This document shows positions 37,113 to 47,099 of a DNA stretch of 64,000 bases, piece by piece. The position numbers were made by a program, and so were the translations under genes. This stretch comes from Chroococcidiopsis sp. TS-821 (GTDB lineage Bacteria; Cyanobacteriota; Cyanobacteriia; Cyanobacteriales; Chroococcidiopsidaceae). The stretch is from contig NZ_MVDI01000003.1 of assembly GCF_002939305.1 (NCBI RefSeq), positions 1 to 64,000 on the forward strand, written 5' to 3'. Every line of letters begins with the position of its first letter. Position 1 is the first letter of the stretch. The notes beneath the pieces were generated by a model, which was not told the origin of the DNA, made no database searches, and worked only from the letters and a program-made list of their open reading frames with translations.

Positions 37113-38372
37113 CTACTCGCGCTTGATATTGAATCTTTCACAATATTGTGCAAATTGATGATTTACTCTTTCAGGAGCTAACCCAAACTGCTCTAAAGAG
37201 TACCGATGTACGCCATGCTTATGCTGAGGGTTTTGGGCTAGCCAAGTTTTGATATTTTCTGCCATTTGCGGATGAAAATCATAACCAAAATACGCATAAA
37301 TCTGACGTACGGTACCAATCGGATCTTGTACGAGGTGATGGTAGTGTACGTCATAGAAGCGCGAAGACGTTTCAGAATCGCGGACTTGCATTTCGCGTTT
37401 TAAAGCTTTAGCAATGCGATCGCTCCAGTAGTTTCCTAAAGTTTTTGGTTCAATGCGATCGCTATAAATGCTGCGAACTATTGCTGTTAAACTGCATACA
37501 GAAGGAAGTACTTTCAGCGGATCGCGGTGCGTCTGTACAATACATGCATCGGGAAAGACTTTCATCAGTGTATCTAAATAAAATATATGGGCTGGTGCTT
37601 TGAAAACCCAGTGACTTTCTGGCGGATAATGCCATGCTAACAATTGCAACTGCTGGCGATAAAATTGATACGCTTTGAGCATATCGTAAGTTTCCATCCA
37701 AGTGGCGTAACTCTTCACGTTTGCCCGAATCTCAAAAATTAAGCTCGCAAATTCATGTTCAAATAAAGGGTTACATTCTTCAGGTCCGTGAGGGTTTAAG
37801 TTATGTACTGTCGCCAGTTGTGGTGCTAAAGTATTGTATCGTTGAACTAATTTTTCTACCTTGTGAATTCGCGGATCTCGATAACGGTTGTGGTACTCAG
37901 GAGGTGGTGAAGGGCTTACCATTTCCCATAAATGCAACCAGCGGCTTTTTGGATCTTGCGCTAATAAATTGTGAAGCAACGTAGTCCCAGCTCTGGGCAT
38001 TCCTAAAATAAATAATGGTCGCGCGATCGCGACTTTTTGGATTTCTGGATAACGTTTGATATCTTCTTGAATACGCAACCGATTGGTTAGCAGTTGAATA
38101 CATAACTTGCGCAGGAAATAGCGACCAAATAAGCTGAGTTCAGCGTCTTCTTCTAAAGATTTCAGTAGCATTCGTAGGGGAAGTCGAAAACTTTCGTCTC
38201 CCCAATCAGATAATCCAGTTTTACGGCTAGCAGTACTCAACAGCGATTCTTCTGAAAGGTTAACCAATCCAATGCCATTCTGTTTCAGTGTTTTTCCCGC
38301 CCAGTTGATTCCACGTAACCACAGAGGACGATAAGGATCTTCAAATGTAAGGCTGTATGAAGCTTTGGTCAT
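37113..38372 (-). CDS. PAPS-dependent sulfotransferase family protein
   Basis: A 419-residue protein of the Sulfotransfer_3 family. The 5'-phosphosulfate loop is at about residues 121-134 (FILGMPRAGTTLLHNL). The 3'-phosphate-binding block appears in DACIVQTHRDPLKVLPSVCS (about 280-300). HLWEMVSPSPPPEYHNRYRD and VFKAPAHIFYLDTLMKVFPD also match. It would move sulfate from PAPS to an alcohol or sugar; the acceptor is unknown. Its 3' end joins a Uma2 remnant, which suggests local rearrangement. Confidence 0.85.
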   Translation of the reverse strand: MTKASYSLTFEDPYRPLWLRGINWAGKTLKQNGIGLVNLSEESLLSTASRKTGLSDWGDESFRLPLRMLLKSLEEDAELSLFGRYFLRKLCIQLLTNRLRIQEDIKRYPEIQKVAIARPLFILGMPRAGTTLLHNLLAQDPKSRWLHLWEMVSPSPPPEYHNRYRDPRIHKVEKLVQRYNTLAPQLATVHNLNPHGPEECNPLFEHEFASLIFEIRANVKSYATWMETYDMLKAYQFYRQQLQLLAWHYPPESHWVFKAPAHIFYLDTLMKVFPDACIVQTHRDPLKVLPSVCSLTAIVRSIYSDRIEPKTLGNYWSDRIAKALKREMQVRDSETSSRFYDVHYHHLVQDPIGTVRQIYAYFGYDFHPQMAENIKTWLAQNPQHKHGVHRYSLEQFGLAPERVNHQFAQYCERFNIKRE

Positions 38373-38511
38373 AAAACTTTCTAAAGTTGCATCAGTTCAT
38401 ATTATTACTACAAAAAAAATTGACGAAATCCTTACAAATCAATCTTGATGAGATATAAAGTTTTGCATCGAAATGATATAACTGTGTCATAGTTCTGTTG
38501 CGATCGCCTTA

Positions 38512-38733
38512 ATGTCCGAGCAAAAACTTGCCAGCGTCTGGAACTACAAACCTTGGTGGTGTCAACCTTGGTCTATTTTGCTGACCGGGGTGACTCTCAT
38601 TGCTGGTAGTTGGATTTTATTTAAAACTTTGTGGTTAACGCTCCTCGTAGCTCTTCCTGTACTAACGTGGATGGGATTTTTCCTGATTATTTATCCCCGC
38701 TTAGTAGTGTATAACGATCCGTTAGAGAAGTAA
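38512..38733 (+). CDS. Small conserved cyanobacterial membrane protein
   Basis: A 73-residue protein with a tryptophan-rich start (VWNYKPWWCQPWSILLTG) and two predicted transmembrane helices (about residues 19-38 and 42-62). It ends on a short charged tail. It looks like the DUF6737 family of small cyanobacterial proteins, recalled from memory. The function is unknown. ATG 38512 follows a HIP1 site. Confidence 0.7.
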   Translation: MSEQKLASVWNYKPWWCQPWSILLTGVTLIAGSWILFKTLWLTLLVALPVLTWMGFFLIIYPRLVVYNDPLEK

Positions 38734-38764
38734 GGCATACCTTATCGATTGCGTGTAGAGTTCA

Positions 38765-39826
38765 CTAAGGTTTGTTCTTCGGAGATTTATTTGTAAAAAA
38801 TCTAACCTGCAACAGTCGTTCGCGTTTTTTTCGGGCAGTTTCTTGCAGATCGATAATGCGATCCGTTTCATCTACAATTTCGCCAGTTAATACTTCTAAT
38901 ACATCTTCTAAGGTGATTACTCCTGCAACATTACCATATTCATCAACAACAACTGCTAAATGTTCGCGTGCTTCTAGGAAGTTTTTCAGGAGTTTATCTG
39001 CTCTAATTGTCTCAGGAACAAAGCGGACTTGACGCGTGAGGCTCGCAACTTTTTGATCGTTTTTTCCTTCAACCATCGCTGCTAGCAACTTTTGTTTAAG
39101 CGCAAATCCTAAAACTCGATCGATAGATTCTTCTACAACAATAATCCGCGTATGTTGTGAAGTAATAATTTCACGTTTGCACTCTGCAAGTGTTAAGTTT
39201 CCAGGTAAATAAGTCACAATAGTTCGCGGAGTCATCAAGTCTGCTGCTGTTAAATCATTCAATCGAAAGACACGCTGAATCATTTCCGCTTCATCGTCCT
39301 CGATAATGCCCTCTTGATAGCCAATATTTGCTAATAGTTTAATTTCTGCTTCGTTCGTAGTTGGTCTTCTTTTACCTTTAGTAAAAGGTAGTGTTGCTTT
39401 CTCTACAATCCAAACCAAAGGTTTTAATAAAAAAGTCAATCCCTTGACAGGAATTGCCGCAAGTAAAGATATTGGTTCAGCGTATCTTTCGCCAACAGTT
39501 TTAGGAACAATTTCACCAAAAATAATAATCAAAAATGTGAGAATTGCCGAGAAAATTCCTAACCACGTATCTCCTAAAACATGAGTGGCAACACTACCAA
39601 TTACAATACTACCAACAATGTTGAAGATATTGTTGAGAATGACAATTGTAGCAATTGGACGACTAATTTTCTCTTTAATTGATAAGAGTGCAACTGCCGA
39701 AGGAATGTTACTCTGTGCTAACTGACGCGCCCGAATTGTAGATATCGATAGTAATGCAGTTTCTACACCGGAGCAAAGTGCTGAACCAGTAAGAATGACG
39801 AGAACAATGATAGCCAAAGTTAGCAT
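38765..39826 (-). CDS. CNNM/HlyC-CorC-like membrane protein with CBS pair
   Basis: A 353-residue protein. The N-terminal CNNM membrane domain (about residues 1-165) has GSALCSGVETALLSIS, VILNNIFNIVGSIVIGSVA and IIIFGEIVPKTVGERYAEP. A CBS pair follows (RVFRLNDLTAADLMTPRT, VVVDEYGNVAGVITLEDVLE). It ends at about residue 335 and lacks the usual C-terminal CorC_HlyC domain. It probably takes part in divalent-cation, perhaps Mg, homeostasis. Its 3' end faces the small membrane protein gene. Confidence 0.85.
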   Translation of the reverse strand: MLTLAIIVLVILTGSALCSGVETALLSISTIRARQLAQSNIPSAVALLSIKEKISRPIATIVILNNIFNIVGSIVIGSVATHVLGDTWLGIFSAILTFLIIIFGEIVPKTVGERYAEPISLLAAIPVKGLTFLLKPLVWIVEKATLPFTKGKRRPTTNEAEIKLLANIGYQEGIIEDDEAEMIQRVFRLNDLTAADLMTPRTIVTYLPGNLTLAECKREIITSQHTRIIVVEESIDRVLGFALKQKLLAAMVEGKNDQKVASLTRQVRFVPETIRADKLLKNFLEAREHLAVVVDEYGNVAGVITLEDVLEVLTGEIVDETDRIIDLQETARKKRERLLQVRFFTNKSPKNKP

Positions 39827-39887
39827 ATTATTTGGTTTGTTGCAGACAAACTAGAAACCATTTGCCCGCAAGAGTATTTTAAATATT

Positions 39888-40460
39888 TTAATTGACGACT
39901 TGACTACCATGCAGTCGCGGGTCGTCTGTATTATCAGCAGGTGCAACAGGTGCAGTAAACTTAGAAATTTGACCGCTACTACGTTGAGTATAAGGTAGGG
40001 GTGAATCAGCGACTAAAGCATCTAAATTGGTTGCCATAACCATACGGGGTTGTTCGCCAATACTTTGCGCGATCGCTTCGCCTGCTTTATTCAAAAACAC
40101 AAAATGCGGAATTCCATCAACGCGATACTTCAGAATCTCTGGGAGCCACTTGCTATTGTCGACATTCAGCATCACAAAATTAACCGATTCGCCGTACTCC
40201 TGCTTGAGTTGTGCCATATCCGGTGCCATAGCTTGACAGCTAGTACACCAGTTTGCATAAAATTCGATCAGTGAGGGTTTGCCGTTACTCAACGCTACTT
40301 CTAACGGTACTGACTCTTGATCTAAGTGTGTTAGCGAAACGGCAGTTGTTTGATTTCTCAAGCCCAAGACGAGGGCAACACTTAGCGCGATCGCAACTAA
40401 AACAATCAAAAAATTTCTAACACGCTTTCCAGTATTCGCTTCTGGTGAACTCACACTCAT
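39888..40460 (-). CDS. Membrane-anchored thioredoxin-like protein (TxlA/HCF164 type)
   Basis: A 190-residue protein with one transmembrane anchor (about residues 16-32, FLIVLVAIALSVALVLG) followed by a thioredoxin fold. The redox site is WCTSC in FYANWCTSCQAMAPDMAQL (about 70-74), and the cis-Pro region is YRVDGIPHFVFLNKAG. In plants and cyanobacteria this type works on the lumenal side in thiol transfer for cytochrome b6f or photosystem assembly. TxlA is the Synechococcus name. A 61-base gap separates it from the CNNM gene downstream. Confidence 0.85.
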   Translation of the reverse strand: MSVSSPEANTGKRVRNFLIVLVAIALSVALVLGLRNQTTAVSLTHLDQESVPLEVALSNGKPSLIEFYANWCTSCQAMAPDMAQLKQEYGESVNFVMLNVDNSKWLPEILKYRVDGIPHFVFLNKAGEAIAQSIGEQPRMVMATNLDALVADSPLPYTQRSSGQISKFTAPVAPADNTDDPRLHGSQVVN

Positions 40461-40588
40461 AAAGTTTCGCTTAAAACTTGTTCAGCCACAACAATCTCAG
40501 TGTAACCGAAGCCGCAAAAACCCTTAGTACCTCCTGAGGTCGCTACACTAGAAGAGGCAAGGATTCCCTACAGTGTAAATTTGAAGTT

Positions 40589-40993
40589 GTGAAAAAGCGA
40601 GTTACGCTCACCTTTCCCAAACGCGCGGTACAAATGCCCGTTACTTATCGCTTAGCAAAAGATTTTAACGTGGCAGCAAATATTATCCGCGCTCAAGTAG
40701 CCCCGAATCAAATTGGTAAACTCGTTGTAGAACTATCCGGCGATATCGATCAACTGGATGCGGCGATTGAATGGATGCGATCGCTGCATATTCATGTTTC
40801 GCAAAGTGTCGCAGAAATCGTCATCGATCGAGATAGCTGCGTTGACTGTGGCTTGTGTACGGGTGTTTGTCCCACAGAAGCGTTAACGCTCGACCCGCAA
40901 ACTTATCGTCTCACATTTACGCGATCGCGCTGCATTGTTTGCGAGCAGTGTATTCCCACGTGTCCTGTTGCAGCTATTTCCATAAATCTATAA
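40589..40993 (+). CDS. NIL-domain 2[4Fe-4S] ferredoxin
   Basis: A 134-residue protein starting at GTG 40589. The N-terminal NIL domain (residues 1-75, VTLTFPKRAVQMPVTYRLAK) is the ligand-binding-like domain seen in MetN transporters. The C-terminal ferredoxin has two clusters, CVDCGLCTGVCP and CIVCEQCIPTCP. The family is widespread in cyanobacteria and may pass electrons in sulfur or methionine metabolism; the partner is unknown. Its 3' end abuts a truncated regulator gene on the other strand. Confidence 0.9.
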   Translation: MKKRVTLTFPKRAVQMPVTYRLAKDFNVAANIIRAQVAPNQIGKLVVELSGDIDQLDAAIEWMRSLHIHVSQSVAEIVIDRDSCVDCGLCTGVCPTEALTLDPQTYRLTFTRSRCIVCEQCIPTCPVAAISINL

Positions 40994-41010
40994 CTCAGCA
41001 GTGCCGTCTC

Positions 41011-41157
41011 GAAAACAGTTTCCGCTGTGGGGTCTGTATGTTCGTGAAACCAACGGAAAACAATTGGATGCTCGACCCCCAGTTCTCTAGCTAGTAGACT
41101 TTGGCTAATATTGTGTGTGTCTAATACTTGTCTGAGTGCTTGACCTGCTTTTCCCAT
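41011..41157 (-). pseudogene. Truncated XRE-type helix-turn-helix regulator
   Basis: From ATG 41157 on the minus strand the frame reads MGKAGQALRQVLDTHNISQS, then LLARELGVEHPIVFRWFHEH and DPTAETV. This is the conserved start of a roughly 83-residue cyanobacterial HTH protein. At about 41011 the match ends, and the frame continues antisense through the ferredoxin gene to a stop at 40903. The usual C-terminal helix is missing. The HTH itself is intact, so a shortened DNA-binding protein cannot be excluded. Confidence 0.6.
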
Positions 41158-41509
41158 AATTTCAACTATGACAAAATCAAACACAAGCGTTGACGCGTGT
41201 TGTAACAAAACCAACTTATTTATTTAAAGTAATAAAAAGTAAAGTGCTTAACGAGTTGACAAATCCAGCAACTGAGGGAAAAAATTGGAAAACAACATGG
41301 TAAAGTCTATAATTTAGACGTTCGAGACGTTATCTTATCTAACTCAGTGGGCTTGTGAAGTTCGCGAACTTCATCCGGTATTCGGTTTAGATTACAGCTA
41401 TTAGCACCTGTAGAGGAGTGCAAAAACCATTTAATTATTTAAGTCGAGCAAAAACGGTTGACTCTAATTCGGTTAATCTAGCTTACCAACAACATTAATA
41501 TCTTGAATC
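41158..41509. other. Spacer with a 16-bp palindrome and possible coding debris
   Basis: About 350 bases without an intact gene. A perfect palindrome GAAGTTCGCGAACTTC lies at 41357-41372, and a direct repeat AGACGTTCGAGACGTT at about 41317-41332. One frame around 41338-41400 reads LTQWACEVRELHPVFGLDYS, which looks protein-like, but no family was recognised and no start is present. It may be a decayed gene. Confidence 0.4.
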
Positions 41510-42574
41510 TTACGCAAGATGAAACACATCTGCAATGACATCGCCTTCGCCTTGTAGGCGCGATCGCGCAGGTGCATCGTATAAAACTAGCAAAGAATGA
41601 ACAGAACTAATATTATCAAACAAAGTGATACCTTCTGCACGATCGTCACCATCTCCATAGGGAATATCTAACTCTACCTGAGGCTGTGACAAACTATTCT
41701 CAGATAAGTGTACGCCCTTTTCTAAACGATATACTCTTACAGGTCCGTCTAAGTCCATTGTTGGTCCTGCCAGTATTAATAAATCTTCTCCGTCTAAACA
41801 TAAATCTCGAATACCTAAGCCTTTCAAGTAGATAAAGTGTTTTTTGTATTGCTGTCCTTCTGTACCAATTGCTTTTAAAACCAGCGTTTCTGGAGTGCTA
41901 TTTTCTAACTCAATTTCCAGCATCACAGCCCAACCACGCAATACAGGACCTCGCATTCCTAAATAAATACGGTTTTCATAAACAGCTAAACCTTCAATAT
42001 CAAATCCATTTTCTTTTCCAGGAATGGTTGCATCGATATAAGAACCTAGATGTGGATCGTTGACTAGCGCATCCATTAATAAATTACCACGTGGGGTAAT
42101 TTCCAATTTAGCAGCAGTAAGCGTTCCCACGCCTTCTCGAACAAAAGACTTATATAACTCACCGTTAATTAAAGGAATTCTACCTAGTAAATAACGGTTA
42201 GGTTCTGATTCCAATTTAGTTAATCGGCTAACATTTTTTGCATTTGTTTTATCAGGTTTAGGCTTTTTTCGCTTCCAACTGTGCGAACCGACAAACCATA
42301 AATAAGGCTCTACGTAAGCTATACCTTCGATATCAATTTCTTGGTCTTCGGTTGCAGGTAAATCTATAAAATCTTTGACTCGAAACTGCTTGTGCTCTGT
42401 AAATAATTGTAATTCTGGATTGTAAGTTAATCGCTCGATGGATGACGTTTCGTCCGAGCCTAACCATAAATGCCGATCGGCAGTTAAACATACAGCAGAG
42501 AGATCTTCTCGATGTTCTCTAAATTCATCTTCAAAGCGAAGAATAATCTCACTTGGATTATTTTGGTCAGTCAT
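41510..42574 (-). CDS. DUF3616 domain protein
   Basis: A 354-residue protein with a beta-propeller-like run of repeats: DLSAVCLTADRHLWLGSDE, IDIEGIAYVEPYLWFVGSHS, GFDIEGLAVYENRIYLGMRG and RDLCLDGEDLLILAGPTMD. These D-I-E-G-[IL]-A segments are the mark of DUF3616, whose function is unknown. There is no signal peptide, so it is probably cytoplasmic. Genes on both sides are unrelated, and context does not help. Confidence 0.8.
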   Translation of the reverse strand: MTDQNNPSEIILRFEDEFREHREDLSAVCLTADRHLWLGSDETSSIERLTYNPELQLFTEHKQFRVKDFIDLPATEDQEIDIEGIAYVEPYLWFVGSHSWKRKKPKPDKTNAKNVSRLTKLESEPNRYLLGRIPLINGELYKSFVREGVGTLTAAKLEITPRGNLLMDALVNDPHLGSYIDATIPGKENGFDIEGLAVYENRIYLGMRGPVLRGWAVMLEIELENSTPETLVLKAIGTEGQQYKKHFIYLKGLGIRDLCLDGEDLLILAGPTMDLDGPVRVYRLEKGVHLSENSLSQPQVELDIPYGDGDDRAEGITLFDNISSVHSLLVLYDAPARSRLQGEGDVIADVFHLA

Positions 42575-42891
42575 GAATTATCAAATTAAGTTTTGTTTAA
42601 TTATTAATCTTACTAAAGATTTTATTCTAAATATACTGATTGTAAAATTTATGTAGATTTAAATCTCTTTACAAATTAGCATTTTAGTGATATGTGTATC
42701 GAGAAGTGCAAGGGCTAATCGGACAAAAACTGCAGTCTTTGCATCAGCCGAACTATACAAAGGCAACTTTTGCAAAGATCTACGCGTAAGCTCTGTATTA
42801 AATTAACTCAAAGAACTTTCCGCAGGCGACAAAGATGCTCTAATCTCTAAAATAAGAAACGTACCTCAGGCACTTACTGGAGATTCAACTT
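42575..42891 (+). other. Spacer between divergent genes
   Basis: 317 AT-rich bases between the minus-strand DUF3616 gene and the plus-strand gene at 42892. Promoters for both should lie here. I saw no clear boxes, repeat or RNA. CTGGAGATTCAACTT before ATG 42892 is a reasonable ribosome site. Confidence 0.3.
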
Positions 42892-43635
42892 ATGGTTGCA
42901 GGGGAATTATTCATCTCAGAGGAGATGATGACTGCGCCGGAACATCCTTTAGCGAATCAACTAGAAGCATCTGTAGCAGAGTTTTTACAGGAATCGCCTG
43001 CAGAAATTCGCGAACAACAACGGCGCGATCGCATTCCTGGAATCGTTAAACGAATCGTACCCATCGATAATAATACAACTTGGGAATACTGGTGGTGCGT
43101 TCCTGGACGCACGATCCTACCCGAAGATTTAGAAGTATTGCAAAGCGATCGCCCGCGTGTCGAAGCAATTCTAGCGCGAATGGTTTGGCTATGGGGAGGG
43201 TACTGCTTCGGCGAACAATCAACGCACAGTCTAGCCGATAGCGAACCCATTTACGATTGGCAAAAAGTTTTAGATTTTGCCCACCAACAAAACCTCACGC
43301 CGGATATTCTCGACATCGATTATTTACCCGGAGTTGTGAACCGCCTCTACAGTCAACAATCTGATGCTGTCTCAAGTCGCGCTACTCCTGACTATGTCGC
43401 GGTAGAACCCGCGCATTGGCATGTTGAATTTTTTCAACTACAACCCGTTGATGGTGGCTACGAGTTAAAAGAACCAAAACAATTGTGTAGTTGCCAAATT
43501 TGGACAAGCAAGCCTTTTCTCAAACATATTGCTAGCGGAGAGATAAAAATTCCAGACACAGACTTGTGGTTGTCGCGCCCGCTTGACTTAACCATTCCCC
43601 CTTGGTCAGCATCAGAAATTGCTGTGTATTCGTAA
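42892..43635 (+). CDS. Cyanobacterial hypothetical protein
   Basis: A 247-residue soluble acidic protein I do not recognise. It has a conserved-looking core EQQRRDRIPGIVKRIVPIDN and WEYWWCVPGRTILPEDLEVL (about residues 40-82). It ends with a Trp- and Pro-rich part, LSRPLDLTIPPWSASEIAVY. No catalytic motif, signal peptide or membrane helix is seen. It stands alone, 97 bases ahead of the CHAD gene. Confidence 0.6.
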   Translation: MVAGELFISEEMMTAPEHPLANQLEASVAEFLQESPAEIREQQRRDRIPGIVKRIVPIDNNTTWEYWWCVPGRTILPEDLEVLQSDRPRVEAILARMVWLWGGYCFGEQSTHSLADSEPIYDWQKVLDFAHQQNLTPDILDIDYLPGVVNRLYSQQSDAVSSRATPDYVAVEPAHWHVEFFQLQPVDGGYELKEPKQLCSCQIWTSKPFLKHIASGEIKIPDTDLWLSRPLDLTIPPWSASEIAVYS

Positions 43636-43732
43636 AGTATTTATAATGGATGTCTTTGGCTATTGCCTAATACTTCGTTCACTCACACATCCTTTTCGAG
43701 CTTGAGTCGTTCCACTCAAGAGCGTAGCAACC

Positions 43733-44713
43733 ATGACACTAATTACCAATAAAGCTCATACCTTAGGAGACTGGGCATCCCTAGCAATTCAAAAACATTT
43801 TGAGAAATTTCTCAAGCACGAAGCCAACGTCCTCAAAGACAAACATCCTGAAGACTTACACCAAATGCGCGTGGGTATGCGTCGTCTACGCAGTGCAATA
43901 ACTGGATTTGCACCAGCCATTGACTTGCCAAAACCCGCACAAGAAAAAAAAATCGGCAATATTGCTCGCATTTTAGGTGAATTACGCGATCTCGATGTCT
44001 TGCGCGAAGCGTTAGAGAAAAAGTATCAGCCGACTTTACCAGGAAAAGAAAAAAAGTCGCTGGATAAAGTTCTCTCTCAGCTAGATAAACGACGTGCTCA
44101 AGCGTTTGCTCAAGTCAAAACAACCTTAGAAGGCGACGCTTATCAGTCCCTCAAGCAGTCTTTAACAAAATGGCTCAAGCAACCTTCGTATCATCGAATT
44201 GCTCATATGCCAATTCAGGAAGTCTTACCAGACTTACTCTCACCACAAGTCAGTCAATTACTTCTACATCCTGGCTGGTTAGTTGGTACTGAAGTCAAAG
44301 ACGGCGAAATACATATCCTACAGGATCTCTCGCCAGCAATGGTAGAACAGCAACTTACAGAAGATGGTCCGCTGCTGCACGATTTACGCAAAGAAGCAAA
44401 GCGTACCCGCTACCAAATGGAAGTCTTTAGTGACTTCTACGGCGAAACTTACAATACTTATCTCGAAGAAGTTAAGCGAATTCAGAGCATTTTAGGTCAA
44501 ATTCAAGATAGCTTTGTTTTAGCTGAGTTTATGACAGATTCTTTGCGCTCAGAAATGAAAAGCCATTTACCAAACTTGGCGAACCAACTCACAGGCGCAA
44601 ATTACCAATCATGGCAAGAGTGGCAAAGTATCCATCAGCGGTACTTGAACCCTGAAACAAGAAATAACTTTCGGGCAATGATTTTGCAGCCGAATGCAGA
44701 AATCACTCAATAA
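43733..44713 (+). CDS. CHAD-domain protein
   Basis: A 326-residue helical protein. The CHAD signature, conserved His and basic residues that bind polyphosphate, appears in EDLHQMRVGMRRLRSAITGF (about residues 40-59) and again in LLHDLRKEAKRTRYQMEVF (about 219-237). GELRDLDVLREAL is also typical. CHAD proteins associate with polyphosphate granules; there is no CYTH domain here. A dispersed repeat and a strong hairpin follow the stop codon. Confidence 0.85.
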   Translation: MTLITNKAHTLGDWASLAIQKHFEKFLKHEANVLKDKHPEDLHQMRVGMRRLRSAITGFAPAIDLPKPAQEKKIGNIARILGELRDLDVLREALEKKYQPTLPGKEKKSLDKVLSQLDKRRAQAFAQVKTTLEGDAYQSLKQSLTKWLKQPSYHRIAHMPIQEVLPDLLSPQVSQLLLHPGWLVGTEVKDGEIHILQDLSPAMVEQQLTEDGPLLHDLRKEAKRTRYQMEVFSDFYGETYNTYLEEVKRIQSILGQIQDSFVLAEFMTDSLRSEMKSHLPNLANQLTGANYQSWQEWQSIHQRYLNPETRNNFRAMILQPNAEITQ

Positions 44714-44737
44714 GGCAAATTCGATGGCTAGCTTGGT

Positions 44738-44803
44738 GACTAAAGTCGCAGCTAGAACAATAAAGTCCACCTGCGTGGACTTGCTAGCCCAACTCTAGGA
44801 GAA
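44738..44803 (+). repeat. Dispersed intergenic repeat, copy 2
   Basis: GACTAAAGTCGCAGC, a short spacer and AAGTCCACCTGCGTGGACTT, then ACTCTAGGAGAACC. This matches the element at 3421-3467 in order and spacing with a few base changes. The GTCCACCTGCGTGGAC part can fold. Confidence 0.6.
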
Positions 44804-44813
44804 CCTCTCAAAG

Positions 44814-44845
44814 TCCCCCACAAGTGGGGGATTTACGGGGCTTTA
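44814..44845. terminator. Hairpin between convergent CHAD and chlN genes
   Basis: A seven-pair perfect stem TCCCCCA/TGGGGGA (44814-44831) with loop CAAG, flanked by AAAG and ATTT. It lies in the gap between two convergent genes and could stop both transcripts. The motif with CCCCCA...TGGGGG is also common as a dispersed repeat in cyanobacteria. Confidence 0.5.
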
Positions 44846-44857
44846 TACGCTAACGAT

Positions 44858-46349
<1,492 letters not shown>

Positions 46350-46898
46350 TTAAAAGTTTGGAAATAAACGCGAAATTACATCACCATTACTGCGCTGATT
46401 ACCTTCAGGTGCGGCTTCTTCTTGGCTGGATTCCTCATAGTAAGGACTGACTGTTTCCTCATATGGCATATCGCTTAATTGTGTCAGCGATTGAATAACG
46501 GTGACAGTTTCTGTGACACCTTCATTTTGTGGTGGTAGCATGTTTGCAATTTCTGCATCCGATAAAGGTGATTCTTGATTTGGTTCAGTTGTGGGTTGTT
46601 CGCTAACGGGTATCGGGTTATTTTCTAGCGCTAAGTTAGGGTCAAAATTTAACTCTAAAACTTCAATAAGGCTATCCACATCTGGATTTAGCTTAGAAAA
46701 TGGCAGCATTAACTGCGCTATTTGCGGTTCTAGGGCATTTACAACGCCTAGGATGAGGTAAGATGCTGGTCGTTTGCCACCGTCAGGAGTTGCTACAGAC
46801 GCTGCATCCATGTACAAATTAAGCCAAGAACGATTTGCTTGAAAGAAACGCAACCACTTCTCTCTCAAGGAAATTTTTAAATCTTCAAAAAAAGCCAT
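46350..46898 (-). CDS. DUF5331 protein in the chlL-chlN operon
   Basis: A 182-residue acidic protein. The N-terminal half is conserved-looking (MAFFEDLKISLREKWLRFFQ, then RSWLNLYMDAASVATPDGGKRPAS in part). The C-terminal half is low-complexity, rich in Glu, Pro and Ser, and ends SRLFPNF. The family is known by position between chlL and chlN in cyanobacteria; its biochemical role is not established. Co-transcription with chlL and chlN suggests a link to the dark reductase. Confidence 0.8.
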   Translation of the reverse strand: MAFFEDLKISLREKWLRFFQANRSWLNLYMDAASVATPDGGKRPASYLILGVVNALEPQIAQLMLPFSKLNPDVDSLIEVLELNFDPNLALENNPIPVSEQPTTEPNQESPLSDAEIANMLPPQNEGVTETVTVIQSLTQLSDMPYEETVSPYYEESSQEEAAPEGNQRSNGDVISRLFPNF

Positions 46899-47099
46899 GG
46901 TCTCTTTTCCTCATCCTGAGAACTAGCTTGATAATAGCGACTGGAGAGTAACAGTTAGCTGCTTACGATACCACTTAGTGCAAGTAAGTGAGTAAAAATC
47001 AACATAACTTAAAGGCTAGGAGTTGTTAGCAATGGCTCGTGCGAGCCGACTGACGACTTTTTGATTTTCTCCTTACTAAAAGCTAATGACTAACAGCTT

